A DNA stretch of 64,000 nt, taken from assembly GCA_937906385.1 (NCBI GenBank), contig CALCYQ010000004.1, positions 310,001 through 374,000 on the forward strand, written 5' to 3'. Below are positions 1 to 7,085 of this stretch, piece after piece. The notes beneath the pieces were generated by a model. The model did no database searches, was not told the origin of the DNA, and was given only the letters and a program-made list of their open reading frames with translations. Source of the stretch: an uncultured Candidatus Saccharibacteria bacterium (GTDB taxonomy: Bacteria > Patescibacteriota > Saccharimonadia > Saccharimonadales > Saccharimonadaceae). Numbering within the stretch: the first letter of the stretch is position 1; every line of letters begins with the position of its first letter. A program made the translations under genes and the position numbers.

Positions 1-926
1 TCGGCCGCTCGAATTCCCGCTTCGTCACCATCGTATGCTAAACGAATATCCTTCGTCATGCGCGCAAAGCTCTTTAAATGCATCTCGGTCATCGCGGTCC
101 CCGCCGTCGCCACCGCCTGGCACACGCCCGCCTGATGCGACGAAATTACGTCCATATTCCCCTCTACCACCACCACAAAATCTTCGCGTCGAATCGCATC
201 GCGCGCCTGCGAAAGGCCAAAAATATGGCGACCTTTATTATATAAAATTGTCTCTGGCGTATTTAGATATTTCGGCGAATTCTCATCCTGCTCAATAATG
301 CGCCCGGTAAATCCAATCACATTCCCCGACACATCCATCAGCGGAACCGTCATGCGCCCTTTAAATAAATCCCCACCAAAGCGGTTTACGAGACCGGCCT
401 CCTCCAATTCCGCCCCCGTAAAACCGCGCTTAGTTAAGAAATCCACCAACGCGCGCCCAGATTTTGGCGCATATCCAATCCGAAATGTCTCCACCGTCTT
501 CTTATTCAAATTTCGCTTATAAAACACATACTGCATGACGGCTTTGTTTTTAGTCAGGCAGAACTGAAAATACTTGGTCGCTAGCTCCAAGCAGTCGCGA
601 ATCCGTTGCTTGCGCGCTGCCTGTTTGCGATCGTCGTTCGAATAGCGCTTCAGCTCCACGCCTGCCTGTTGCGCCAACTTTTCTAGCGCCTCACGAAACG
701 TACAGCCTTCCATTTCCATCACGAAAGTAAAAATATCGCCACCACGGTTGCTCGAAAAATCATGCCAAATCCCCTTATCTGGCGAAACCATAAAACTTGG
801 CGTACGATCCGTCCCCCAAGGTGAATGCCCTTTAAAATTTCGACCCGCGCGCTTCAACTCGATATATTGGCCAACTACATCTTCAACCGCCAATCTCGCA
901 CGAATCTCCTCTTTAGCATCCTCCAT
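1..926 (-). CDS. dnaG: DNA primase (DnaG type), C-terminus cut by window edge
   Basis: Makes RNA primers at the replication fork. About 308 codons are visible; the gene runs off the left edge. The N-terminal CHC2-type domain is recognisable from its order: LKRAGRNFKG, then TPSFMVSPDKGIWHDF, then RGGDIFTFVMEMEG. The four positions that normally bind zinc are S35, G38, D56 and S59, so no Cys or His ligand remains. The catalytic core follows, with GFTGRI, SPKYLNTPET, the Toprim start VVVEGNMDVI and RLAYDGDEAG. The ATG at 926 is chosen because TATAAT lies 6 nt upstream with no Shine-Dalgarno, implying a leaderless mRNA. Identity is secure; the missing zinc site is read directly from the codons. 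Confidence 0.95.
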   Translation of the reverse strand, partial: MEDAKEEIRARLAVEDVVGQYIELKRAGRNFKGHSPWGTDRTPSFMVSPDKGIWHDFSSNRGGDIFTFVMEMEGCTFREALEKLAQQAGVELKRYSNDDRKQAARKQRIRDCLELATKYFQFCLTKNKAVMQYVFYKRNLNKKTVETFRIGYAPKSGRALVDFLTKRGFTGAELEEAGLVNRFGGDLFKGRMTVPLMDVSGNVIGFTGRIIEQDENSPKYLNTPETILYNKGRHIFGLSQARDAIRREDFVVVVEGNMDVISSHQAGVCQAVATAGTAMTEMHLKSFARMTKDIRLAYDGDEAGIRAA

Positions 927-1004
927 ACCAAAATTATATCACTTACACAACAGATACGGAAATCACACCACTTTTTTCATTTCCGTTTATGCTATAATGT
1001 TTTT

Positions 1005-1625
1005 ATGGACAATAAAGCTTATCTCGACGAGATTGCCGTTAAAGGCAAACGCAAAGGTGCTGATGGGCCACCCCTAAGCCCGGCAATTATCAAGTTAATT
1101 ATCGTAGCTGTTTTCGCCGTGATTTCGCTCGCGATTGTTGGTAGCATCATTTCCAACAAAAACACCGCAAATACCCAACTTTACGAAAAGGTCTATTCCC
1201 GCGTGGCCGCCTTCGCCGACAAAAAAGGTCCATTTGCAAAATATCAGAACTACATCAACTCTTCGAGCCTCCGCGCCCTCAATATTTCCGTCCGCAGCTC
1301 GCTCGAAACCACCCGCAGCACGCTCGCTAGCGCTGCCAGCGGCGTCAAAATCGACACCAAGAGCATCAGCGCCGAAGTTAAAAAAGATGAATCCGGCATT
1401 ACTAGCCTCTTTACTTCCAAACTCGACGAAGCTCGCCTCCTCGGCGAACTCGACTCCACTTTCGCCACCGAAGCCTCTTACCAGCTCACGATGCTAATTT
1501 CTCTCGAGCAAGAAGCCCTCGCTAAAGTCACCGACATTAACTTCGCCAACGCTCTTAGCGCATCCATCGAGGATCTCACGCTTCTCCGCGACAATTACAA
1601 CGATTGGTCACCGACCGGCGAATAA
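1005..1625 (+). CDS. Single-pass membrane protein of unknown function
   Basis: 206 residues. A short charged cytoplasmic N-terminus is followed by one membrane helix (about residues 28-50, IIKLIIVAVFAVISLAIVG) and an Ala/Ser/Leu-rich, probably helical extracytoplasmic domain with no cysteine. I recognise no family. The ATG at 1005 is preferred over upstream in-frame starts because TATAAT ends 6 nt before it (extended -10 TTATGCTATAAT), giving a leaderless mRNA, and because the upstream in-frame stretch would overlap the divergent primase gene. A bidirectional terminator follows the stop. The reading frame is well supported; the function is unknown. Confidence 0.75.
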   Translation: MDNKAYLDEIAVKGKRKGADGPPLSPAIIKLIIVAVFAVISLAIVGSIISNKNTANTQLYEKVYSRVAAFADKKGPFAKYQNYINSSSLRALNISVRSSLETTRSTLASAASGVKIDTKSISAEVKKDESGITSLFTSKLDEARLLGELDSTFATEASYQLTMLISLEQEALAKVTDINFANALSASIEDLTLLRDNYNDWSPTGE

Positions 1626-1635
1626 ATTAGCCAAC

Positions 1636-1667
1636 AAAAATATCTCCCATTGGGGAGATATTTTTTA
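1636..1667. terminator. Bidirectional intrinsic terminator
   Basis: An 8-bp perfect stem, TATCTCCC / GGGAGATA (1641-1660) with an ATTG loop, flanked by A5 on the left and T6 on the right. It serves the gene ending at 1625 and the minus-strand gene ending at 1665, whose stop lies in the T run. Confidence 0.85.
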
Positions 1668-1979
1668 TTCTTCCACCGACAAATTGTATGACAAACGAAT
1701 CAAATCGCAGATTTCATCAAAACTCAATTGCCCTGAGCAAACCAGCTCCAAGCCATTCCGGCCGAGTAGCCGTCCACCCATTGCACTTTCATAGCGCTCT
1801 TGTAGTGTCCGACTGAGCTGTTTTTCGCAGCGCACCTCAATTCGCACCGGCGTCATCCCCTTCGACATGGCGAGGAAAATCTTCTCGCCACGCATCAAAA
1901 AGCGCGTCTTTTCATCTTCTTTTTGCGTGCTCTCGCCGAGGCTCAATGCAAACTTTAGGAGATCATCTTCAGATACCAT
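1665..1979 (-). CDS. MmcQ/YjbR-like (DUF419) small protein
   Basis: 104 residues. The layout matches YjbR/MmcQ proteins, a CyaY-like fold of uncertain role sometimes described as DNA-binding: N-terminal LLKFALSLGES, a central FLMRGEKIFLAMSKG, and a C-terminal FDEICDLIRLSYNL resembling the usual end 'LIRRSYEL'. It overlaps the end of orn by 25 bp, so it is co-transcribed as the last gene of mscL-orn-yjbR-like. The family call rests on short motifs; a divergent unknown protein is possible. Confidence 0.55.
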   Translation of the reverse strand: MVSEDDLLKFALSLGESTQKEDEKTRFLMRGEKIFLAMSKGMTPVRIEVRCEKQLSRTLQERYESAMGGRLLGRNGLELVCSGQLSFDEICDLIRLSYNLSVEE

Positions 1980-2494
1980 TTCAGCTCCTCGATGCTTCCC
2001 CGGATGTCATCCAGCGCTCGATGATTTTCCGGCTTCGCAAACTGCCGATGCAACGCATTTTCAAAATAAACTTTCCATGCGCTCACATCTAGCATCCGAT
2101 AATGTAGTTTTTTATTCAATTCTGGCCATTCCCGCTCAATAAACTTACGGTCTTGGTGAATCGAATTCCCCGCCAAATACACAGTTTCTACTTTAAATTG
2201 CTTCAAGAAATCGAGCAATTCGCGTTCAACCTGCTCTGCCGGTTCGCCGTCAGCATTTTGCGCAACCAAAGCGTTGTACGAATCCTTGTTTTTCTCCCAG
2301 AATTCGCCCACCATCCGCTCGCGCATCAACTTTTCGTCGACCTTCACAACCGCCGTAAACGTGCCTAACTCTTCCATATTCCAGTCGGTCACAATTGCGG
2401 CCACTTCCAAAATCCGGTCTTTCACCGGGTCAAGACCAGTCATCTCCAAATCCACCCACAACAGGATGGAGCTGTCATCAACTTTTTTTGGCAT
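1955..2494 (-). CDS. orn: Oligoribonuclease (3'-5' exoribonuclease)
   Basis: 179 residues, the usual Orn length. Degrades 2-5-nt RNAs to mononucleotides in the cytoplasm. The DEDDh catalytic set is visible: WVDLEMTGLD near the N-terminus (Asp and Glu), LAGNSIHQDRKFI in the middle (Asp), and ENHRALDDIRGSIEEL near the C-terminus (His and Asp). The start ATG overlaps the mscL stop as TAATG, so translation is probably coupled. In bacteria that use nanoRNA or cyclic di-nucleotide turnover this enzyme clears the final dinucleotides; no such pathway gene is seen here. Confidence 0.93.
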   Translation of the reverse strand: MPKKVDDSSILLWVDLEMTGLDPVKDRILEVAAIVTDWNMEELGTFTAVVKVDEKLMRERMVGEFWEKNKDSYNALVAQNADGEPAEQVERELLDFLKQFKVETVYLAGNSIHQDRKFIEREWPELNKKLHYRMLDVSAWKVYFENALHRQFAKPENHRALDDIRGSIEELKWYLKMIS

Positions 2495-2886
2495 TATTTT
2501 TTTACGTCGAGCTTCAAAAGCTTAATTACAAGATAAATCACGAACGCCAAGATGATGAAATTAATCAAATCGTTCAAGAATGCGCCTAGTGCCAAAACCG
2601 CACCGGTATCACCGAGCGGAACCGCCCAGCCCTTCAAACCTTCGGTCGAACCAAGCAAAAGACCAATTGGCGGCATAAAAACGTTATTTACGAGAGAGTT
2701 TACCAACGCACCCGCATGAGTACCGAGTACCAAGCCTACCGCGAGACCAACGATATTCTGCTCTTTAATAAACTGCATGAAGCCACTCGTGCCGCCTTTA
2801 ATCTTGCTTGCACCAGCTGCCACGAGACCTTTTTTCTCTTCTTTTTCTTCTTTTTCGCCCGCCTTAACTTTTGTGACTTTTGCCAT
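2494..2886 (-). CDS. mscL: Large-conductance mechanosensitive channel, MscL family
   Basis: 130 residues. Opens on membrane stretch to release osmolytes during hypo-osmotic shock. The first about 30 residues are a Lys/Glu-rich extension; the MscL core then begins at GFMQFIKEQNIVGLAVG, the N-terminal amphipathic helix plus TM1, followed by NSLVNNVFMPPIGLLLG and a second membrane helix NFIILAFVIYLVIKLL. The usual C-terminal cytoplasmic helix is nearly absent; charged residues have moved to the N-terminus. Shine-Dalgarno AAGGAAAG precedes the ATG. First gene of a three-gene operon. Confidence 0.88.
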   Translation of the reverse strand: MAKVTKVKAGEKEEKEEKKGLVAAGASKIKGGTSGFMQFIKEQNIVGLAVGLVLGTHAGALVNSLVNNVFMPPIGLLLGSTEGLKGWAVPLGDTGAVLALGAFLNDLINFIILAFVIYLVIKLLKLDVKK

Positions 2887-2933
2887 AAAACTTTCCTTGT
2901 TTATTGAGGTAAATATACCACATTATTAGGATA

Positions 2934-2962
2934 TTGACAAATATTGCAAAGTGTGCTACAAT
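2934..2962 (+). promoter_or_regulatory. Cassette-class promoter for the gene at 3059
   Basis: -35 TTGACA (2934-2939), 17-nt spacer containing TTGCAAAGTGTGC, -10 TACAAT (2957-2962). The predicted start is near 2969, giving a leader of about 90 nt that contains the hairpin GATATTT-CAAC-AAATATC. The spacer closely resembles those upstream of the genes at 4333(-), 6493 and 23855. Confidence 0.85.
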
Positions 2963-3058
2963 AATACATGCGTGAATTAAGCGCTTATGATATTTCAACA
3001 AATATCGTACCTTTAAATACGTTTCCTACTCAAAAATAATGATGAAGGGGGGATCTCC

Positions 3059-3688
3059 ATGAAAAAAGGAAACATTTATAGATTTGAAGATTTGAGAAGT
3101 ATCAACGGTATCCCCGAGATAGAGGGATACAAGATTGTTGAAAACCACACCATCGACAGTTTTTTCAAAACTTTGAAGAGCCACAGTACCGATCTCTACA
3201 CTGTTAGATTGTACACGAACAAAAGCGTCACAACTCTCATGTACGGTTCTGTCGTGGGGAGCAATTCCCCACTCACCGCTGATCAGGCCAATGTCATGCA
3301 TGGCAAATGGCTGCGCAATCAGCTGAGCGCCTTCGCTTCGACCGCACCGGATTTGGCCAACCAGACCAATAAGACCGTGATTCATACACACCATGCGGCC
3401 ACCTTTATGGCCTGCAAATGCTCTAAAGGCACCATCGTTGGCGGTTGGTATAACAGTAATGCCGATACCGACATCAGCCTGCAAATGCTGGCCTACATCT
3501 TCCTCAACTTCGCCGCACTCAACAGCATCGGCAAGTTCCCGGATCAAATCTTACGCGAACGCGCGTACGACACCATCCCGACCGATTCTCGTTTCGGCAA
3601 ATTCGAGGTCGATAAGGCCCAGAGCATCTTCCTCGCGGAAATATTTTCGCGTCACGATCGCATGACCGCCCGGCTTTGTACTTCTTAG
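3059..3688 (+). CDS. Stand-alone cassette protein, unknown function
   Basis: 209 residues, no signal peptide or membrane helix, so probably cytoplasmic. Visible features are a mid-protein IHTHHA followed by CKC (about residues 103-115), a possible metal-binding patch, and GTIVGGWYN. No family recognised. The Shine-Dalgarno is strong (AAGGGGGG, about 8 nt before ATG), unlike the leaderless housekeeping genes. It has its own consensus promoter, leader and terminator. It sits between the mscL operon and another stand-alone gene on the opposite strand. Coding is well supported; the function is unknown. Confidence 0.75.
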   Translation: MKKGNIYRFEDLRSINGIPEIEGYKIVENHTIDSFFKTLKSHSTDLYTVRLYTNKSVTTLMYGSVVGSNSPLTADQANVMHGKWLRNQLSAFASTAPDLANQTNKTVIHTHHAATFMACKCSKGTIVGGWYNSNADTDISLQMLAYIFLNFAALNSIGKFPDQILRERAYDTIPTDSRFGKFEVDKAQSIFLAEIFSRHDRMTARLCTS

Positions 3689-3701
3689 AGCTTCATTCTA
3701 A

Positions 3702-3735
3702 AGCCCCGCCAGTTCCTTTTCGGCGGGGTTTTTGC
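3702..3735 (+). terminator. Intrinsic terminator of the gene at 3059
   Basis: CCCCGCC (3704-3710) pairs with GGCGGGG (3722-3728), followed by T5. Confidence 0.9.
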
Positions 3736-3741
3736 TGTCTT

Positions 3742-3785
3742 AAAAACCCAAAAGAAAAGGACCCGCTCCCGAAGGATTGGGTCCA
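3742..3785 (-). terminator. Intrinsic terminator of the minus-strand gene 3863-4333
   Basis: GGACCC (3759-3764) pairs with GGGTCC (3779-3784); read on the minus strand the stem is followed by TTTTCTTTT. Between this hairpin and the stop at 3863 are about 75 nt with no evident feature. Confidence 0.8.
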
Positions 3786-3862
3786 AGGTATGGTACTTAC
3801 TGCACAGCAGTTTTGAGTGCTCGGTTGCGTCTTGCGCGTTTGGCGTTACGCGAGAAAACTCA

Positions 3863-4333
3863 CTAAGCACTCAAGTGGCACAGTTCCTGCATGCCGCGGA
3901 ATACGTCGGGCATCTTGGCGGAAATCTGACCAACCAGTCTGCGTGCTTTAGCGCCATTACCTACGCGCTTCAAGGCAGCGATTGCCAGTTCGGGTACGGA
4001 GGGGTATGAACCCTCTCGACAAAGTTGCAGGATTTCCTCCCTCTCGGCCGCTGTTCTTGCGCTCAGCATCTCTTCCAGCAGGCTAAGATATTCATCGGCG
4101 TCCTGGTCCGTCACGGACATCATACCGATGTGGTCGGTAAAATTTTCCTGCGGCTCCAGCTCATAGATACCCATTTCGAGTGCCATTTCGGCCTCGCTGA
4201 CGGCATCCGTAAGATGGAAACCACCCGAAGCTAACAGGTCGCACACCTGCATTGCTTCTTCCCCGCTTGCGCAGGGGATTGCTTCGCCATCCACAATGAC
4301 GAAATTGTTCTTTGCTTGTACACTACACTTCAT
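3863..4333 (-). CDS. Stand-alone cassette protein, acidic, unknown function
   Basis: 156 residues, acidic, seven cysteines spread over its length, no signal peptide or membrane helix. The N-terminal about 30 residues look like a small beta unit (FVIVDGEAIPCASGEEA); the rest is predicted helical (AEREEILQLCREGSYPSVPELAIAALKRV as separate short helices). No family recognised. ATG at 4333 follows GGAGG by 8 nt. Codons favour AAG, CAG, CTG and GAG, unlike neighbouring argS. It has its own TTGACA-N17-TACAAT promoter, a folded leader of about 200 nt, and a terminator. Confidence 0.72.
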   Translation of the reverse strand: MKCSVQAKNNFVIVDGEAIPCASGEEAMQVCDLLASGGFHLTDAVSEAEMALEMGIYELEPQENFTDHIGMMSVTDQDADEYLSLLEEMLSARTAAEREEILQLCREGSYPSVPELAIAALKRVGNGAKARRLVGQISAKMPDVFRGMQELCHLSA

Positions 4334-4532
4334 TTGTATACCTCCGCTAAGTTATAAAATTGACCAGCCCGCGCTGGCCTTGACCGCCAAACCGCGAGCT
4401 CGCCACAACTCTCGGATCAGCGTCCCATCATTTTTCACCCAAAAGGACAGAACGCTGACCCGAAGCTGCAGAGACATACAACTGCAAATTCAGTACCAGT
4501 AATGTCCATTGGGTATATAAGATATATCCAAT
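4334..4532 (-). ncRNA. Long structured 5' leader of the gene 3863-4333
   Basis: Predicted transcript start is near 4532. On the minus strand the leader holds successive inverted repeats: GGATATA-TCT-TATATACC, CTGCAG-type pairing around TTGCAGTTGTATGTCTCTGCAG, CGGATCAGCGT-type arms (CGGGTCAGCGT with ACGCTGATCCG) and GGCCAGC-GCG-GGCTGGTC just upstream of the GGAGG. This is more structure than ordinary untranslated sequence shows; a cis-regulatory or mRNA-stabilising role is inferred. No known riboswitch recognised. Confidence 0.55.
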
Positions 4533-4538
4533 AACTCT

Positions 4539-4567
4539 ATTGTATCACACTTTTGCTAAAATGTCAA
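4539..4567 (-). promoter_or_regulatory. Cassette-class promoter for the gene 3863-4333
   Basis: Minus strand: TTGACA (4567-4562), 17-nt spacer TTTTAGCAAAAGTGTGA, TACAAT (4544-4539). The AGCAAAAGTGTG part matches the spacers at 2940, 6364 and 23658. Confidence 0.85.
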
Positions 4568-4587
4568 TACTATTATGCTTTATGGCA

Positions 4588-4612
4588 ACAAAAATTCCCC
4601 GTTGCCGGGGGA
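4588..4612 (-). terminator. argS terminator
   Basis: Minus strand TCCCCC-GGCAAC-GGGGA stem followed by ATTTTTG, just after the argS stop. Confidence 0.8.
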
Positions 4613-4618
4613 TTTCGC

Positions 4619-6298
4619 TTACATTTTGCTTGGAATCTCGATGCCGAGCAAGTCGAGCGCCCGTGCGAGCACCTGGTCAGCCCTGACAATCATCTCGAGC
4701 CGCGCCGACTTCTCTATCGGTTCCGCCGTCGAAATCGGCGTTTTTTCATAATAGCGGTTCAATTCCTGCGCCAATTCAAACGCAAAACCCGCAATCTTGT
4801 GCATCTCGAAATTCTCACACGCCTGCGCCACCACCTCTGGAAACTTCAACAAAATCTGCAAAATATTCTTTTCGGCTTCCCAATCGTAGTCTGCCGCGTT
4901 TACGCGCTCAAAATCCGCATTCTTCTCGAGAATCCGGCGCAAGCGCACGTCCGCATATTGGCAAAACGGCCCCGATTGACCCGTCAACGCAAAAATCTTA
5001 TCTGGGTCATACAAAATACCCGTCTTGCGATCGGCAATAAAATCGGAATACTTTATCGCACCCACCGCCACCTTGGCGATGTCTTCATCCGAAAGCTCCG
5101 CACCAAAATTCTCGCGTACACGCTTTTCTGCGTCATTTAACAGTTCTTCCATCAGCACCACGCCCTTGCGGCTCGACATTTTTTCACGCTTCCCCTCCGG
5201 CGAAATCTGATCAATCGTCCCGAACCACAGATGATAATTATTTATCTCAATACCAACCTTCTTCGCCATCGCAAATAGCTGCTCAAAATAGAATTTCTGC
5301 TCAGCACCCACCGCATAAACAATCTTGTCTGGATGGAGGTTTTCCGCACGGTACAACATGCAGCCAAGATCAGTCGTAGCATAAAGCGCCGCGCCGTTAC
5401 TCTTGAGCATCAACATCGGTACATCAATCCCATATTCGTCTAAGCGACAAATTACCGAACCGTCATCATTCTTTTCAAACAAACCTTTTTCTAGATACTC
5501 CGCCACCGCTTGCTTACCGCGTTCCACAAAGCAACTTTCGCCCATCTCGAGCTCAGTCGAAATGCCGAGGCGCCCCATTATTTCATGCGTATGCGCCATC
5601 GAAATCTCTTTAAAATGTTCCGACAACTTCACTGCCTCAGAATCTTTCGCCTCAAGCTTTAGCAGCCATTCTTGACATTGGTCAGCCAACTCATGGCCAC
5701 CCGCCTTCTCTTCGGCCTTCAAATCGGCCTTCATCTGAATATAGATGTCGCCGAGATCATAAATCGTCACCTTATCTTCCGGAATTCCGGCGCGTTTAAA
5801 CCCCGTCGCCCAAATGCCAAATGGCGTTCCCACGTCGCCTAAATGGTTATCCGTAATCACTTTCCAGCCATTCGCCTCAAGCACCTTTTTCGCCGCCCAG
5901 CCCTGCGTGCCTGGCCGCAGATGACCAACCGAATATGGCTTCGCGATGTTCGTACTCGGATATTCCGAAATTGCCACTTTACCCTTACCAGAATCGTTGT
6001 CGCCGTAATTCTCCGACCACACGTCATCCAGCTGCTTTTTCAAGGCTTTTCCAGATACCGAAACATTAATAAAGCCTGGCCCAGCAATCGTTAACCCAAA
6101 GCCGCAATCCCCTAAGCCATCGATAATCTCTTGGGCAATCTGACGGGGATTCTTGCCAACCTGACGCGCAAGACGCATCGCCACGTTCGTTGAATAGTCA
6201 CCCTCAATTTCGCTCGGCACGCTCGCAAAATCAACAGTTTCGTCAACGCCGTATAAATCGTTGATAAGTCCCTTGATTTGTTCCCTTAGATTATCCAT
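4619..6298 (-). CDS. argS: Arginyl-tRNA synthetase
   Basis: 559 residues, class I. Charges tRNA-Arg. N-terminal Add-1-type domain with GDYSTNVAMRLA and AGPGFINVSVS; active-site motif 1 reads KPYSVGHLRPG (first His of HIGH replaced by Ser); motif 2 is KMSSRKG in EGKREKMSSRKGVVL; the C-terminal DALR anticodon-binding domain has FCQYADVRLRRIL and ends in LLGIEIPSKM. The ATG at 6298 (MDNLREQ) is preferred to an in-frame ATG at 6307 because TAAAAT lies 9 nt before the former and abuts the latter. Single-gene unit with a terminator. Confidence 0.96.
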   Translation of the reverse strand: MDNLREQIKGLINDLYGVDETVDFASVPSEIEGDYSTNVAMRLARQVGKNPRQIAQEIIDGLGDCGFGLTIAGPGFINVSVSGKALKKQLDDVWSENYGDNDSGKGKVAISEYPSTNIAKPYSVGHLRPGTQGWAAKKVLEANGWKVITDNHLGDVGTPFGIWATGFKRAGIPEDKVTIYDLGDIYIQMKADLKAEEKAGGHELADQCQEWLLKLEAKDSEAVKLSEHFKEISMAHTHEIMGRLGISTELEMGESCFVERGKQAVAEYLEKGLFEKNDDGSVICRLDEYGIDVPMLMLKSNGAALYATTDLGCMLYRAENLHPDKIVYAVGAEQKFYFEQLFAMAKKVGIEINNYHLWFGTIDQISPEGKREKMSSRKGVVLMEELLNDAEKRVRENFGAELSDEDIAKVAVGAIKYSDFIADRKTGILYDPDKIFALTGQSGPFCQYADVRLRRILEKNADFERVNAADYDWEAEKNILQILLKFPEVVAQACENFEMHKIAGFAFELAQELNRYYEKTPISTAEPIEKSARLEMIVRADQVLARALDLLGIEIPSKM

Positions 6299-6357
6299 AA
6301 TACACATATTTTACCATGTTTTCACCTCTGTTTCAAACGCAAAAACCATAACAAGTA

Positions 6358-6386
6358 TTGACTTCTTTCGCAAAGTATGCTACAAT
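6358..6386 (+). promoter_or_regulatory. Cassette-class promoter for the gene at 6493
   Basis: TTGACT (6358-6363), 17-nt spacer ending GCAAAGTATGC, TACAAT (6381-6386). Predicted start is near 6393. Confidence 0.85.
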
Positions 6387-6392
6387 AATACT

Positions 6393-6492
6393 ATAGCTTT
6401 TAGCGGAGGTCATTCTGTGCTAAAGTTATAGTTCGGGCTCGTCCCGAAATTTTGTCGCTCGTAAAACGACACGTTCATTAGGAGGTTTTTCT
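6393..6492 (+). ncRNA. Structured 5' leader of the gene at 6493
   Basis: About 100 nt. Contains TTTAGC...GCTAAA (6399-6424), the tight hairpin TTCGGG-CTCGT-CCCGAA and GTCG...CGAC before TTAGGAGG. A decoy GCGGAGG inside the first stem precedes the real Shine-Dalgarno by about 80 nt. Confidence 0.5.
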
Positions 6493-6981
6493 ATGAAGTA
6501 TTCCGAGAAAGTTCAGCAGTATCTGTCTATCAGCGCCAAGGAAGCCGCCGGCACCAAGCTTTCCAAAGAGGAGGCTCAGAAGATGCACGCTCTGCGTCGC
6601 GAACTCGCCGCTAAGGGTCTCGACCCTCAGCACCCCGTCGGCCTTTCTCAGCGCGCTTTGATCATGGATCACAAGGCCAAAGTTGCCAACTACGTTGCCC
6701 TGCGCGACACCGACAAGCGTCTCGGCCAGATGGCCGTGCAGCTCGCCGAAATGGGCATCAAGCCCGACAAACAGCAGCTGTCCCGCATCCTGCGCGAATT
6801 CGATCAGAACGCCAAGGCTATCAGCAAGAAAAAGACCGCGCGTTGCGCGAATCCGTCTCGTCAGTATGCCGATCAGAAGCTGGCCGAACTCGAGGCCGAA
6901 ATGGCCGCCGAAGAAGCCGACGCCGATCCGGCCGTCGTCGACGCCTACTACCGGACCGTGATGGTTCCGACCACCGTTTAA
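6493..6981 (+). CDS. Stand-alone cassette protein, helical and charged, unknown function
   Basis: 162 residues, almost entirely charged helix-forming sequence (KEAAGTKLSKEEAQKMHALR, later QKLAELEAEMAAEEADADP), no membrane helix and one cysteine. The N-terminal half is basic and the C-terminal tail very acidic, so a nucleic-acid- or protein-binding coiled-coil protein is possible but unproven. No family recognised. Shine-Dalgarno TAGGAGG lies 7 nt before ATG. Codon choice (AAG, CAG, CTG, GCC) differs clearly from argS and pyrG on either side. Own promoter, leader and terminator. Confidence 0.75.
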   Translation: MKYSEKVQQYLSISAKEAAGTKLSKEEAQKMHALRRELAAKGLDPQHPVGLSQRALIMDHKAKVANYVALRDTDKRLGQMAVQLAEMGIKPDKQQLSRILREFDQNAKAISKKKTARCANPSRQYADQKLAELEAEMAAEEADADPAVVDAYYRTVMVPTTV

Positions 6982-7030
6982 TTATTTCGGGGTTCACCCC
7001 ATTAGATACTTCACACTACACTCACCTCAT

Positions 7031-7080
7031 CGGGGTACGCCACAGCCCCGTAGGGCGGTTCCTAGAACCGCCCTTTTTTC
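7031..7080 (+). terminator. Terminator of the gene at 6493
   Basis: GGGCGGTTC-CTA-GAACCGCCC (7053-7073) followed by T6, preceded by a second stem CGGGG...CCCCG (7031-7050). Confidence 0.92.
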
Positions 7081-7085
7081 TATGT

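Noticed and set aside
5925..5960. ArgRS HIGH motif reads SVGH
   Set aside because: Ser or other residues at the first position occur in many bacterial ArgRS (NIAKPFSMGHL type), so it is not unusual.
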